This document shows, piece after piece, positions 36,768 through 64,000 of a DNA stretch of 64,000 nucleotides. The notes below the pieces were generated by a model. It worked only from the letters and a program-made list of their open reading frames with translations. It was not told the DNA's origin and did not search any database. Positions within the stretch are counted from its first letter, which is position 1, and every line of letters starts with the position of its first letter. Source of the DNA: Streptomyces sp. NBC_01233 (GTDB lineage: Bacteria; Actinomycetota; Actinomycetes; Streptomycetales; Streptomycetaceae); the NCBI RefSeq assembly GCF_035989305.1, contig NZ_CP108514.1, forward strand, positions 6,986,501 through 7,050,500. Reading direction: 5' to 3'. The position numbers and the translations under genes are program-made.

Positions 36768-38816
36768 ATGGGGGCAGGCGAGGCGGCATCGCAGCGGGCG
36801 CCGGAGGCGCGGCGGCAGGAGCGGTTGCTCCGGGAGCAGTGGCAGGCCGCCCGCCGGCAGGCCCTGAGGTGGGAAGCGGCCGGCGAGGGCGAGCAGCGGG
36901 TTCTCGCCCAGCTGTTGGTACTGACCGCGCGCGGGTGGCGGTTGCTCGTCGACCGGCAATGGTCCGGAACGCGGACCGCCAACGCGGACATGATGCTGGT
37001 GGGACCCGGCGGTGTCTTCGTCGTCGACGTCACGGCCGGAGGCGAGCAGCGGGACGAACACGCGGCCAAGCTGCTCACCGCCACGAAGGCTGCCGAGAGC
37101 GCGGTGGCGTCCCTCGGAATGTCACCCGTGGCGGTCCAGCCGCTCATGGTGTTCGCCGGGCGGCGCTTCGACGCCGGCCTCGGCCGGATACGGCTCCTGG
37201 GTGAACACGAGATCGGCCCGGTGCTGCTGTCGCAACGGCACAGGCTGCGAGCGGAATCGGTCCGTGCGATCGCCGATCACCTCGAGCGGGTGTTCCCGGA
37301 CCACGTGGGGTCGGCGGTCGACCAGCAGGCTTCGTCCGCGCCCGAGCGTCACCGACAGGGCGCTGCGGACGGGCTGTTCGATCTGGAAGGGCTGCGCGAT
37401 GCGGCGCTGAAGGGCGCGATGGAGGCGCCGATCGAGCAGTGGATGACCTTCCTCCACCCCGATCAGGTCGCACTGGTGCGCCGCAACTGGTCGGGCCCGG
37501 CACGCATCAGCGGACCGGCGGGTACCGGCAAGACGGTCGTCGCCCTGCACCGTGCGGCCCACCTGGCCAGGCGGACCACCGGCCGCATCCTGTACGTCAC
37601 CTTCGCCAACAACCTGCCCCGGGTGCAGAGCACCTTCCTCCGGACCATGGCTCCGGCCGTCGCGGACCGGGTGGACTTCCGCAGCCTGCACTCCTGGGCA
37701 CAGGAGTTCTTGCAGGAGCGGGGCATACCGGTGCGGCTGCACCGGGACAAGGCCGAGACCGCCTTCAGCCTCGCCTGGAAGAACGTCGGCCGTGAAAGCC
37801 GGCTGGTCGCGCTCGATCCGGCCCCGACCTATTGGCGCGAAGAGATCGACTACGTCATCAAGGGGCGAGGCCTCACCAGCTTCGAGGAGTACGCGACCGT
37901 CCACAGGCGGCGACGGAAGGCGAGCCTGCACCGAACGCACCGGCAGTCGGTGTGGGAGCTGTACGAAGCGTACGAATCGCTGCGCGGCGAGCGCGGCGTC
38001 CACGACTTCAACGACGTCCTCTCCTTCGCCCTGGCCGAAGCGTCGCGCCGGCGCGAACGGCCCCCGTATGCGGCCGTCATCGTGGACGAGGTCCAGGACC
38101 TCACCCTTGTCGGAGTGCGCCTCCTGCACGCACTCGTCGGTGACGTGCCCAACGGTCTGCTGCTCGTCGGCGACGGCCAGCAGACCGTGTACCCGGGCGG
38201 CTTCCGCCTCACCGACGCGGGCATCGACATCCGCGGCGATCGCGGACAGGTGCTGCGCACCAACTACCGCAACAGCAAGCAGATCCTGGACGCGGCCCTC
38301 ACCGTCGTGGCCGACGACGCGTTCGAGGACCTCGACGGCCTGCGCACTCCGGGCCGCCGCGATGTCGACCTCACCTACCACGAGGGGGACGTCGTACGCG
38401 TCACCAGGCCCACGGTGGACGCCCAGGACAGGGCGCTCCTGGACGCCTTGCGCTCCCTGCCCGACGGTGCGCTGGCCGACACCGCCCTGCTGTGCCCCTC
38501 CGTGCGTGCCATCGGCCACTACCAGCGGCTGCTCGCCCAGGCGGGCATCCCGGTATGCCAGTTGGAGCACTACGACGGCCACGCCGTCGACGCGGTGAAG
38601 CTGGGCACCTATCGCCGGGCCAAGGGCCTGGAGTTCAAGAACGTCTTCCTGCCCCAGCACGACACGGTGTTCGCGAACGGGACGGCTGTCGACACGGCGG
38701 GCGGTACGGAGACGTCGCAGACGGCCCGGGAGCGGGAGGAACTGCGGCGCAGCCAGCTCTTCGTGGCCATGACCAGGGCTCGGGACCTGCTCTGGCTCGG
38801 CAGCATCGCCGGGTAG
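36768..38816 (+). CDS. NERD-domain UvrD-like helicase
   Basis: The 682-residue protein has an N-terminal NERD (nuclease-related) domain (residues about 35-140: GEGEQRVLAQLLVLTARGW, then MLVGPGGVFVVDVTAG). A UvrD/Rep-type helicase follows: Walker A GPAGTGKTVVALHRA near residue 247, motif II VIVDEVQDL near 437, GDGQQTVYPGG, motif V-like YRRAKGLEFKNVF and motif VI-like FVAMTRARDLLWL. In active NERD nucleases an Asp is usually followed by an A-K-N-W type motif; here the Lys is missing (DVTAG), so nuclease activity is doubtful. The ATG at 36768 sits behind a purine-rich GAGGGGGG. It stands alone; a repair or phage-defence role is possible. Confidence 0.87.
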   Translation: MGAGEAASQRAPEARRQERLLREQWQAARRQALRWEAAGEGEQRVLAQLLVLTARGWRLLVDRQWSGTRTANADMMLVGPGGVFVVDVTAGGEQRDEHAAKLLTATKAAESAVASLGMSPVAVQPLMVFAGRRFDAGLGRIRLLGEHEIGPVLLSQRHRLRAESVRAIADHLERVFPDHVGSAVDQQASSAPERHRQGAADGLFDLEGLRDAALKGAMEAPIEQWMTFLHPDQVALVRRNWSGPARISGPAGTGKTVVALHRAAHLARRTTGRILYVTFANNLPRVQSTFLRTMAPAVADRVDFRSLHSWAQEFLQERGIPVRLHRDKAETAFSLAWKNVGRESRLVALDPAPTYWREEIDYVIKGRGLTSFEEYATVHRRRRKASLHRTHRQSVWELYEAYESLRGERGVHDFNDVLSFALAEASRRRERPPYAAVIVDEVQDLTLVGVRLLHALVGDVPNGLLLVGDGQQTVYPGGFRLTDAGIDIRGDRGQVLRTNYRNSKQILDAALTVVADDAFEDLDGLRTPGRRDVDLTYHEGDVVRVTRPTVDAQDRALLDALRSLPDGALADTALLCPSVRAIGHYQRLLAQAGIPVCQLEHYDGHAVDAVKLGTYRRAKGLEFKNVFLPQHDTVFANGTAVDTAGGTETSQTAREREELRRSQLFVAMTRARDLLWLGSIAG

Positions 38817-39067
38817 AGGCCCTGCGGTTCGGGCGGTGAGCGGGAAGAGGGCTTCGCCCGCCGATCCGGTGGAACGTGCGGGGTGTGCCGTACGGTCCGC
38901 CGACCTGCCCGGGATGCGCGCCCGGGGCGGGGTCGGTCGGAGCTGACCATGGGGGGATTCCCAGGGGCAAGGACCAGTTGATGCACCCGTTCTCGTAGGT
39001 ACCCGCCCAGGACCCGCTGTTCGGTGGGGTCGATGTCGAACTCGATCACGCCGGCGGGAGTCTCGTC

Positions 39068-39478
39068 GTGGACGGGGAGGGGATTTCGCGGGTCGAGGTG
39101 AAGCGGGCCGCCGGTGTGGCGGTGGAGAGCCACGTGCCGATCGGGACGCGGGACCCGGATTGCCTGTCGATGACCGTCGACGGGGCGGAGGTGTCGTTGC
39201 GGCCCGCCAAGGGGTTCCTGACGCGGAAGTCCTACCGGGTGGACGTCGGCGCGTACCGCTTGGTCCCCGACTCGCTCGACGGGAGCAGGCTGCTCCGGGG
39301 TGGAGCGGTCCTCGGGCTCTTCTCGTCGAGCGGGGACGGCCGGGTGTCCGTCGAGTGGAAGGGTGAACCGGGTGCCGACGACGCGGCCGTCGGGTACGCG
39401 CTCGCCGCGGCGTTCGGCACGGGTGCCGAGCCGATGTGGAAGCTGACCCTGGACGCCCTGCTGGAGCTGTGGCCATAG
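39068..39478 (+). CDS. Hypothetical protein, start uncertain
   Basis: The 136-residue soluble protein is of unknown family (EGISRVEVKRAAGVAVES, RPAKGFLTRKSYRVDVG, ending LTLDALLELWP). Coding character clearly extends upstream of the first possible start (GTG at 39068) to an in-frame TAG at about 38998 (PAQDPLFGGVDVELDHAGG), yet there is no start codon in that stretch. Either translation begins at 39068 or the original 5' end has been lost. No signal peptide or membrane segment; no functional context. Confidence 0.6.
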   Translation: MDGEGISRVEVKRAAGVAVESHVPIGTRDPDCLSMTVDGAEVSLRPAKGFLTRKSYRVDVGAYRLVPDSLDGSRLLRGGAVLGLFSSSGDGRVSVEWKGEPGADDAAVGYALAAAFGTGAEPMWKLTLDALLELWP

Positions 39479-40053
39479 CTTCCGCGTCGCACGTAACGAT
39501 CGGCGGATGGGGAGGCCTTCGGGTAGGCGGTCTCCGACGGGCTGCACGTGGCGCTGCCGGGGCGGGCCAAGGGGGCGGGTGGGTTGTTTTGTCCTGTCGA
39601 CGGGACGGGACGGGACGGGACGGGACGGGGCGGGACGGGCCGTTCGGGAGTGAAGTCCTCCGGTTGCGGCGGGGCCGTTCCGGCGGGGCGTTGTGCGTCC
39701 TTTTGTGCCCCGGCGCCGTGCCGCGGGTGGTGGCACCCGCGCCACGGCGCGACGGGAGGGAGGTGCCCGGCAGGCGCGCGCCCGAGGGTGCTGCCCCGGT
39801 CGAGCGCGCGTCCCGGCGTGTGGCGCCGGCTCGCACCGCGCTGCCCGACTCCGGCGCGCCCGGGCCCGCTCCCGAGCTTCTGAGCGGCCGCCCGCATGTG
39901 GTGCCGCAGTGGTGCGGCCGTCGGGTGGTGGCGCCATGTGGCTCAGGGTGGCGCAACGGTATTGCCGCGTCTGACCTGCGGTTTTATGGGTGATGACACA
40001 GGTGGTGCCAGATTGGCTCGACATGGCGCCACGTGTGTGTCATGCTGTGGGAC
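39479..40053. other. Repeat-rich non-coding region upstream of the HicB-like gene
   Basis: No credible gene; overlapping Arg/Gly-rich frames reflect composition only. The left part contains the GGGAC tandem array. The right part contains several related sequences: GGTGGCGCCATGTGGC near 39925, GTGGCGCAACGG near 39949, GTGGTGCCAGATTGG near 40001 and ATGGCGCCACGTG near 40023. They resemble repeats of a GGCGCCA-centred operator just before the gene at 40054. Confidence 0.5.
39594..39640 (+). repeat. GGGAC pentamer tandem array
   Basis: About seven perfect or near-perfect ACGGG units follow the palindromic GTCGAC. The motif TGTC-GTCGAC-type GGGACGGG also occurs as the large palindrome at 43515-43544, so the two loci share a repeat family. 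Confidence 0.85.
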
Positions 40054-40584
40054 ATGGACCTCACGCCCTATGTCGCCAGTCTTCGGCACGAGCTCGCGGT
40101 GGCCGCCGAAGCGGGTGGCGACGATGCTCGCGCTCTCGCCGAGCGCATCACCGCACCGCTAGAGTCGGCAGCCAGACTCACCCTCCTGAATGCCCTGTCG
40201 GACGCCATGGGTGAGGTCACCCGGGAGCTCGCTCCGGGTTCGGTGGACGTGCGGCTGCGCGGGCTCGAGCCCGAGTTCGTCGTGACCGCGCCGCCGAGGG
40301 ACGAGCCCTTCGCGGCGCAGGGTTTCGAGGAAACGCATGCCCTGCCCGCCGTGCCGCCCGTGCCGGAAGGAGAGGACAGCAGTACCGCACGTATCAATCT
40401 CCGACTCCCCGGCCACGTCAAGGCGCGTGCGGAGCAGGCGGCCGCGCGGGAGGGGCTGTCGCTCAACGCATGGCTCGTCAGGGCGGTTTCGGGTGCACTC
40501 GAACCCGCCGGCGGGCGGCAGGGTGACGGTCCGGCGCCCCAGCGGGGCAGTGGCAGGAAGAGCTTCACGGGCTGGGTGAGCTAG
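40054..40584 (+). CDS. HicB-like antitoxin-type protein with C-terminal RHH domain
   Basis: The 176-residue protein has a helical N-terminus (MDLTPYVASLRHELAVAA) and a central acidic and proline-rich linker. The C-terminal ribbon-helix-helix segment, ARINLRLPGHVKARAEQAAA then REGLSLNAWLVRAVSGAL, is typical of HicB/Arc-type DNA-binding proteins. No hicA gene lies next to it, so it is probably a stand-alone regulator. The ATG at 40054 has no strong ribosome site; the ATG at 40042 would add four residues. The GGCGCCA-type repeats upstream are candidate binding sites. It lies about 110 bp before the DUF4097 gene. Confidence 0.75.
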   Translation: MDLTPYVASLRHELAVAAEAGGDDARALAERITAPLESAARLTLLNALSDAMGEVTRELAPGSVDVRLRGLEPEFVVTAPPRDEPFAAQGFEETHALPAVPPVPEGEDSSTARINLRLPGHVKARAEQAAAREGLSLNAWLVRAVSGALEPAGGRQGDGPAPQRGSGRKSFTGWVS

Positions 40585-40691
40585 CCCCACCGGAGCACCG
40601 TTTCGGCGTGCGAGAGGCCGACCACTCTCGCGTCACATCTTCACGTCCCCTGAGTGGGGGCGACCACCAGACTCACGAGGACGGGACAGCC

Positions 40692-41540
40692 ATGCCTTCT
40701 TACGACACCAAGGGACCCATCACCGCGAACATCCACGTCGAGGTCGGTGTCGCCCGGATCAGTGCCGGGGACCGCACCGACGCGGTGGTCGAGATCCACC
40801 CGCGGACCGCCGGGGACAAGGACGACCAGCGCGCCGCCGACGAGACCAAGGTCGACTTCTCCGACGGCACGCTGACGATCCGTACGCCGAAGGCGCGCGG
40901 GCTGTTCTCCGCCCGCGGTTCCGTCCTGGTCGAGGTCTCGCTGCCGCAGGGCTCGCGGCTCCTCGGGACCCTGGAGATGGGTGACATCACCTGCAAGGGG
41001 ACGCTGGGCGAGTGCGAGGTCCGCACCAGCGCCGGCGACATCCGGCTCGACCAGGCCGGTCCGGTGCGGCTGAAGACCCAGCACGGGGACGTCCAGCTCG
41101 ACACGGCGACGGGCGACGTCGACGTCACGACCGGTTCGGGCGAGGTGCGGGTCCGCACGATCGGCGGGGACGCCGACATCAAGAACTCCAACGGCAACAC
41201 GTGGCTGGACGACGTGGCGGGCGATCTGCGGATGAAGGTCGCCAATGGAAACATCACCGTCGGCCGGGCGCAAGGGTCGGTGACGTCAAAGAGCTCGAAT
41301 GGCAACGTACGCATCGAGGAAGTGGCGCGCGGCACGGTCGAGCTCCAGACTAAGGCTGGCAACCTCGAGGTCGGGATTCGCCAGGGGACTGCCGCCTGGC
41401 TCGACATCAACTCCCAGTCCGGGACGGTCTACAGCACCCTCGGATCCGCCGAAGGCCCCACGGAGGGCGCGGAGACCGTCAAGGTGCACGCGAGGACCAG
41501 CCTCGGTGACATCACCATCCAGCGTGCGCACGGCGCCTGA
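40692..41540 (+). CDS. DUF4097 beta-solenoid protein
   Basis: The 282-residue protein lacks a signal peptide. After a short start (MPSYDTKGPITANIHVEVG), repeated strands with Gly-Asp turns (LEMGDITCKG, TSAGDIRLDQ, TQHGDVQLDT, GSGEVRVRT, SNGNTWLDD, ANGNITVG, SNGNVRIEE) form the parallel beta-helix typical of DUF4097/DUF4098 adhesin-like domains. It is 45 bp upstream of the ABC transporter ATPase gene on the same strand and is likely co-transcribed. The role is unknown; in other Streptomyces such proteins are also linked to DrrAB-type exporters. Confidence 0.85.
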   Translation: MPSYDTKGPITANIHVEVGVARISAGDRTDAVVEIHPRTAGDKDDQRAADETKVDFSDGTLTIRTPKARGLFSARGSVLVEVSLPQGSRLLGTLEMGDITCKGTLGECEVRTSAGDIRLDQAGPVRLKTQHGDVQLDTATGDVDVTTGSGEVRVRTIGGDADIKNSNGNTWLDDVAGDLRMKVANGNITVGRAQGSVTSKSSNGNVRIEEVARGTVELQTKAGNLEVGIRQGTAAWLDINSQSGTVYSTLGSAEGPTEGAETVKVHARTSLGDITIQRAHGA

Positions 41541-41585
41541 CGTCAGAGCTCTGCCTCGCAACAGCTACGAAATGGAGGGGGCACG

Positions 41586-42599
41586 ATGAGTGCCGCGACC
41601 GAACAGATGGCCCCGCCCAAGGGGATCAGCGCAGTCGGCCTGCGCAAGTCGTACGGCGAGAAGGTCGTACTCGACGGGATTGACCTTCAGGTCCGGGCGG
41701 GAACGATCTTCGCGCTGCTCGGCCCCAACGGAGCCGGGAAGACCACCACGGTCCAGATCCTCTCGACACTCATCGCCGCCGATGCCGGCGAGGCGACCGT
41801 GGCAGGGCACTCGCTGCAGCGGGACGCGGAGGCGATCCGCGGCGAGATCGGTGTCACCGGTCAGTTCGCGGCGGTGGACGGCCTGCTGACCGCCGAGGAG
41901 AACATGCTCCTCATGGCGGACCTGCACCACCTGGACCGGGCGGAGGGCAAGCGCCGCACCGCAGAATTACTCCGACAGTTCGAACTCACCGAGGTGGCCG
42001 GCAAGATGGCCTCCACCTTCTCCGGAGGCATGCGCCGCAAGCTGGACCTGGCCATGACCCTGGTCGGGAACCCGAGCCTGATCTTCCTGGACGAGCCGAC
42101 CACCGGCCTCGACCCCCGCAGCCGCCGCACCATGTGGGAGCTCATCCAGCAGCTCACCGCCCAGGGCGTCACCATCTTCCTCACCACGCAGTACCTGGAA
42201 GAGGCCGACCAGCTCGCCGACCGGATCGCCGTCCTCGACAAGGGCAAGATCGTCGCCGAGGGCACCGCGGACGAGCTCAAGCGCCGCATCCCCGGCGGCC
42301 ACATCCGCCTCCAGTTCGCCGACGTGCTCCGTCTGGACGCCGCCGCCCGCCGGCTCGCCCTCGACCCCGACGCCCGCGACGAGGAGAAGCTCACCCTGCA
42401 GATCCCGAGCGACGGCAGCATTCCCGCGCTGCGCGCCGTACTCGACCTGCTGGAGAGCGCCGGTGTCGAGGCGGACGCGCTGACCGTCCACACGCCCGAC
42501 CTGGACGACGTCTTCCTCGCGCTCACCGGTGACGGGTCGCGCCACCACGCCACCACCGTTCCCAGCCCCGCCAACACGGTGAAGGAGGCCCGGCGATGA
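41586..42599 (+). CDS. ABC exporter ATPase, DrrA-like
   Basis: The 337-residue protein has one ABC domain: Walker A GPNGAGKTTT near residue 45, signature FSGGMRRKLDLAM, Walker B LIFLDEPTTGLD and the switch His region. A C-terminal extension follows (LDLLESAGVEADALTVHTPD, then LDDVFLALTG), as found in daunorubicin-resistance-type DrrA proteins. It couples ATP hydrolysis to export by the membrane protein encoded next. ATG start behind GGAGGGGG; the stop overlaps the permease start (ATGA). Confidence 0.95.
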   Translation: MSAATEQMAPPKGISAVGLRKSYGEKVVLDGIDLQVRAGTIFALLGPNGAGKTTTVQILSTLIAADAGEATVAGHSLQRDAEAIRGEIGVTGQFAAVDGLLTAEENMLLMADLHHLDRAEGKRRTAELLRQFELTEVAGKMASTFSGGMRRKLDLAMTLVGNPSLIFLDEPTTGLDPRSRRTMWELIQQLTAQGVTIFLTTQYLEEADQLADRIAVLDKGKIVAEGTADELKRRIPGGHIRLQFADVLRLDAAARRLALDPDARDEEKLTLQIPSDGSIPALRAVLDLLESAGVEADALTVHTPDLDDVFLALTGDGSRHHATTVPSPANTVKEARR

Positions 42600-43393
42600 G
42601 CACGACGTACGCGATGCGCGATTCGATGACGATGCTGCGGCGCAACCTCAAGCACGCGCAGCGCTACCCCTCGATGACGATCTCGATCGTCGCGATGCCG
42701 ATCCTGATGCTCCTGCTGTTCGTGTACGTCTTCGGTGGCGCGCTCGGCGCCGGCATCGAACTGCCCGGCGGCGGCAAGGGCGACCGGGGTGACTACACCA
42801 ACTTCGTGGCCCCCGGCATCCTCCTGATGGCCGCCACCGCCGGCGCCGTCTCGACCGCCGTCTCGGTCTGCACGGACATGACCGAAGGCATCATCAACCG
42901 CTTCCGGACCATGTCGATCTCCCGGTCCTCCGTGCTCACCGGGCACGTGGTGGGCAACGTCATCCAGACCATGATCAGCCTGGTCCTGGTCATCGCCGTC
43001 GCCCTCGCCGTGGGCTTCCGCCCGAACGCGACCTTCGTCGAGTGGCTGGCCGCCGCCGGCATCCTCGCCCTGCTCGCCTTCGGCCTCAGCTGGCTGTCCG
43101 CGGCGATCGGCCTGGGGTCCAGCAGCGTCGAGGCGGCGAGCAACGCCCCCATGCCGCTGACCTTCCTGCCCTTCCTCGGCAGCGCGATCGTCCCGCCGGA
43201 GTCCATGCCGGTCGGCCTGCGCTGGTTCGCCGAGTACCAGCCCTTCACCCCGATGACCGACACCCTCCGCGGCCTGCTCATGGGCACGGAGATCGGCAAC
43301 AGTGCCTGGCTCGCCCTCGGTTGGGGCGTCGTCCTCAGCCTTCTCGGCTTCCTGTGGGCCCGCTCGGCCTTCAGCCGCGAGGCGAAGATCTAA
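42596..43393 (+). CDS. ABC-2 type exporter permease, DrrB-like
   Basis: The 265-residue membrane protein has six hydrophobic helices, starting ISIVAMPILMLLLFVYVFGGA, with the ABC-2 motif region FVAPGILLMAATAGA and the late SAIVPPESMPVGLRWFAEYQP loop typical of DrrB proteins. It pairs with the upstream ATPase by ATGA overlap. It could export the product of the neighbouring NRPS cluster, but a strong terminator and repeats separate the two, and the pair is also common as a stand-alone exporter, so the link is uncertain. Confidence 0.92.
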   Translation: MSTTYAMRDSMTMLRRNLKHAQRYPSMTISIVAMPILMLLLFVYVFGGALGAGIELPGGGKGDRGDYTNFVAPGILLMAATAGAVSTAVSVCTDMTEGIINRFRTMSISRSSVLTGHVVGNVIQTMISLVLVIAVALAVGFRPNATFVEWLAAAGILALLAFGLSWLSAAIGLGSSSVEAASNAPMPLTFLPFLGSAIVPPESMPVGLRWFAEYQPFTPMTDTLRGLLMGTEIGNSAWLALGWGVVLSLLGFLWARSAFSREAKI

Positions 43394-43461
43394 CGCACCA
43401 CCGCACCACCGCACCACCGCACCACCGCACCACCGCACCACCGCACCACCGCACCACCGCA
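43394..43461 (+). repeat. Eight perfect copies of an 8-bp repeat (CGCACCAC)
   Basis: The array begins directly after the permease stop codon and contains eight identical octamers plus CGCA. It is translated in no gene. Perfect copies imply recent slippage, so the copy number probably differs between strains. Confidence 0.95.
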
Positions 43462-43470
43462 GAACCCTGA

Positions 43471-43510
43471 ACGGGGCTGCCCGGCCGAAAGGCCGGGCAG
43501 CCCCGTTTTT
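43471..43510 (+). terminator. Strong intrinsic terminator after the ABC exporter
   Basis: A perfect 16-bp stem (left arm ACGGGGCTGCCCGGCC), a GAAA loop and a TTTTT tail: a textbook Rho-independent terminator and the clearest in the window. It separates the exporter operon from the NRPS cluster. Confidence 0.97.
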
Positions 43511-43514
43511 CGTG

Positions 43515-43544
43515 CCCCCCTGTCCCGTCGACGGGACAGGGGGG
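43515..43544. repeat. Perfect 30-bp palindrome
   Basis: The sequence is a perfect palindrome with core TGTCCCGTCGACGGGACA flanked by six C and six G. It starts 4 bp after the terminator. It may act as a second terminator for either strand. The GTCGACGGGAC core also occurs at 39596, next to the pentamer array. Confidence 0.9.
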
Positions 43545-43778
43545 GGAGGCGCGAAGAACGGGGCGCGATGGCCGAAAACGCAAGGAGGAATCGCTCACCA
43601 GTGCCCGTCCGGCAGGGCTGTGCGGGCATTCCTTGCCTCGCCGGAGGGCCACTCCTACGATCAATTGCGGAAGTGCGGGAAATAGGCCGTGACCGATCCG
43701 GCCCGCTGCACCAGCGCACCCGGTACTGCATTCCACTTTCTTCTGCTTTCCGCTTCCACCGAAATCTGCAGAGGGGTC

Positions 43779-44573
43779 ATGGTCATACACACGCGCAGCC
43801 ACGCAACGGAAACCGCCGCCGGACTGGTCGTCGAAAGTCCCTTCATATGGCGGGCGCGACGGCCCGGACACCGCCATCAATTGGTCTGCTTCCCGCAGGC
43901 CGGCGGCGGAGCGGGTGCCTTCGCCGACTGGGTGCAGGAACTCCCGGCCGACATCGAGGTGGTCGCGGTGCAGCTGCCCGGCCGGCAGAACCGCATCATG
44001 GAGGACCCCGCCACCGAGGTCGGCCCGCTCGTCCGGGCCCTGATGCAGGCCCTGCGCCCCGTCCTGGACGGCCCGTTCTCCTTCTTCGGCCACTCCTGCG
44101 GGGCCCTGCTGGCCTTCGAGCTGGCGCTGGCGCTCCAGTCGCGCGGCGGCCCCCGGCCGGCCCACCTGTTCCTCTCCGGCCAGGCCTCGCCCGAGCCCTT
44201 CCGCAACCGGCCCCAGCTGCACGGACTGTCCGACGAGGAGTTCCGTGCCGAGGTGCTGCGGCTCGGCGGCTTCGACGAGGAGCTCGCCGACGACGAGGAC
44301 GCCATGGAGGCCCTGCTGCCGTCCGTGATGGACGACTTCTCCCTCTGGGAGCAGCACGCCATGCCCGTCGACGCGCGGCTGGACGTGCCGATCACCGCGC
44401 TGGTCGGCGAGTCCGACAGCCGGGCGCCGCTGGACGAGATGGAGACCTGGGGCGCGCACACGGACACCGCCTTCGACCTGCGTGTCTACCCCAGCGGGCA
44501 TTTCTATCTCTTCGAGCCCGGACTGAGCGCCGAGCTCCTGGAATTCATCGCCGGTACGGTGCTGGAGCCCTAA
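43779..44573 (+). CDS. Type II thioesterase of the NRPS cluster
   Basis: The 264-residue alpha/beta-hydrolase of the GrsT class has QLVCFPQAGGGAGAF, the nucleophile Ser106 in FGHSCGALLAFELA, Asp213 in VGESDS and His241 in SGHFYLFEP. It removes wrong or stalled acyl groups from carrier proteins. The ATG at 43779 follows GAGGGG; the longer frame to 43689 has no ribosome site. It is the first cluster gene after the terminator and precedes the first NRPS gene by about 130 bp. Confidence 0.94.
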   Translation: MVIHTRSHATETAAGLVVESPFIWRARRPGHRHQLVCFPQAGGGAGAFADWVQELPADIEVVAVQLPGRQNRIMEDPATEVGPLVRALMQALRPVLDGPFSFFGHSCGALLAFELALALQSRGGPRPAHLFLSGQASPEPFRNRPQLHGLSDEEFRAEVLRLGGFDEELADDEDAMEALLPSVMDDFSLWEQHAMPVDARLDVPITALVGESDSRAPLDEMETWGAHTDTAFDLRVYPSGHFYLFEPGLSAELLEFIAGTVLEP

Positions 44574-44705
44574 GCTCCCCATCGGGCCGCATCACGGGCG
44601 GCGCGGATTCCGCGGGAAATTCCTGTGTGGCGGCTTTTTCGGGCTTGCCGCACCGCCCGCCGGCTGAGATCAATGAGAAATCAAACCCACAAGATTCCGG
44701 TCTTC

Positions 44706-51404
<6,699 letters not shown>

Positions 51405-51405
51405 A

Positions 51406-64000
<12,595 letters not shown>

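Noticed and set aside
34737..37061. A 774-residue open frame antisense to the copper oxidase
   Set aside because: Antisense shadow; the plus strand encodes conserved copper-site motifs and a signal peptide.
37122..39956. A 944-residue open frame antisense to the NERD-helicase
   Set aside because: Arg/Pro-rich shadow running through a repeat array and intergenic DNA; helicase motifs are on the plus strand.
41586..43393. The DrrAB-like exporter as self-resistance gene of the NRPS cluster
   Set aside because: A strong terminator and a palindrome separate them, and the exporter is operonic with a DUF4097 gene; the link is not supported by sequence.
43394..43461. CRISPR array suggested by regular short repeats
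   Set aside because: The 8-bp units are head to tail without spacers: a microsatellite.

Overview
The window is high-GC actinobacterial chromosome, almost certainly Streptomyces. Third codon positions are strongly G/C, GTG starts and 4-bp stop/start overlaps are common, and the protein families are typical of the genus (Wadjet III, a galactose-oxidase-like copper enzyme, a DUF4097 protein, a large NRPS). It falls into four parts.

(1) 1-8.7 kb is decaying accessory DNA. It holds the 3' end of a giant, apparently frameshifted protein gene, then a pile-up of mobile-element scars: a frameshifted IS3-type transposase, a tyrosine recombinase cut off before its catalytic box, and the 3' end of an IS21 helper gene with its terminal repeats. 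A frameshifted element-type gene follows.

(2) 8.7-22.4 kb is a sulfane-sulfur (persulfide) detoxification region. A CsoR/CstR-family repressor lacks the copper-ligand His. Five copies plus one degenerate copy of the dyad ATACCC-N4-GGGTAT lie before thioredoxin, rhodanese, persulfide dioxygenase-rhodanese, rhodanese-membrane and sulfite-exporter-type genes. About 5 kb further on, a second unit has an ArsR-family regulator fused to a rhodanese domain, transcribed divergently from a second MBL-rhodanese fusion and an MFS exporter. Between the two units lie a SUKH-like gene, a DLH-family gene without a recognisable nucleophile, a decayed DciA-like gene, a chimaeric integrase remnant and a broken cysteine desulfurase.

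(3) 22.5-43.4 kb. Remnants of a PIN toxin and a UvrD-type helicase abut a complete four-gene type III Wadjet (JetABCD) anti-plasmid operon with overlapping cistrons. Then come a secreted papain-like protease with a secreted partner, a radical copper oxidase, a NERD-helicase, an orphan HicB-like gene, a DUF4097 protein and a DrrAB-like ABC exporter. The exporter ends in an 8-bp tandem repeat and a very strong terminator.

(4) 43.8-64 kb is the left part of an NRPS cluster: a type II thioesterase, an NRPS (A-PCP-E-C-A*-PCP) and a second NRPS running off the right edge (C-A-PCP-E / C-A-nMT-PCP / C-A-PCP-E...). Hand-read A-domain codes suggest D-Phe, an unknown residue (the second A domain has lost its catalytic residues), D-piperazic acid, N-methyl-valine and D-piperazic acid. 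Piperazate-forming genes, MbtH and the release domain are not in the window and would be expected to the right.
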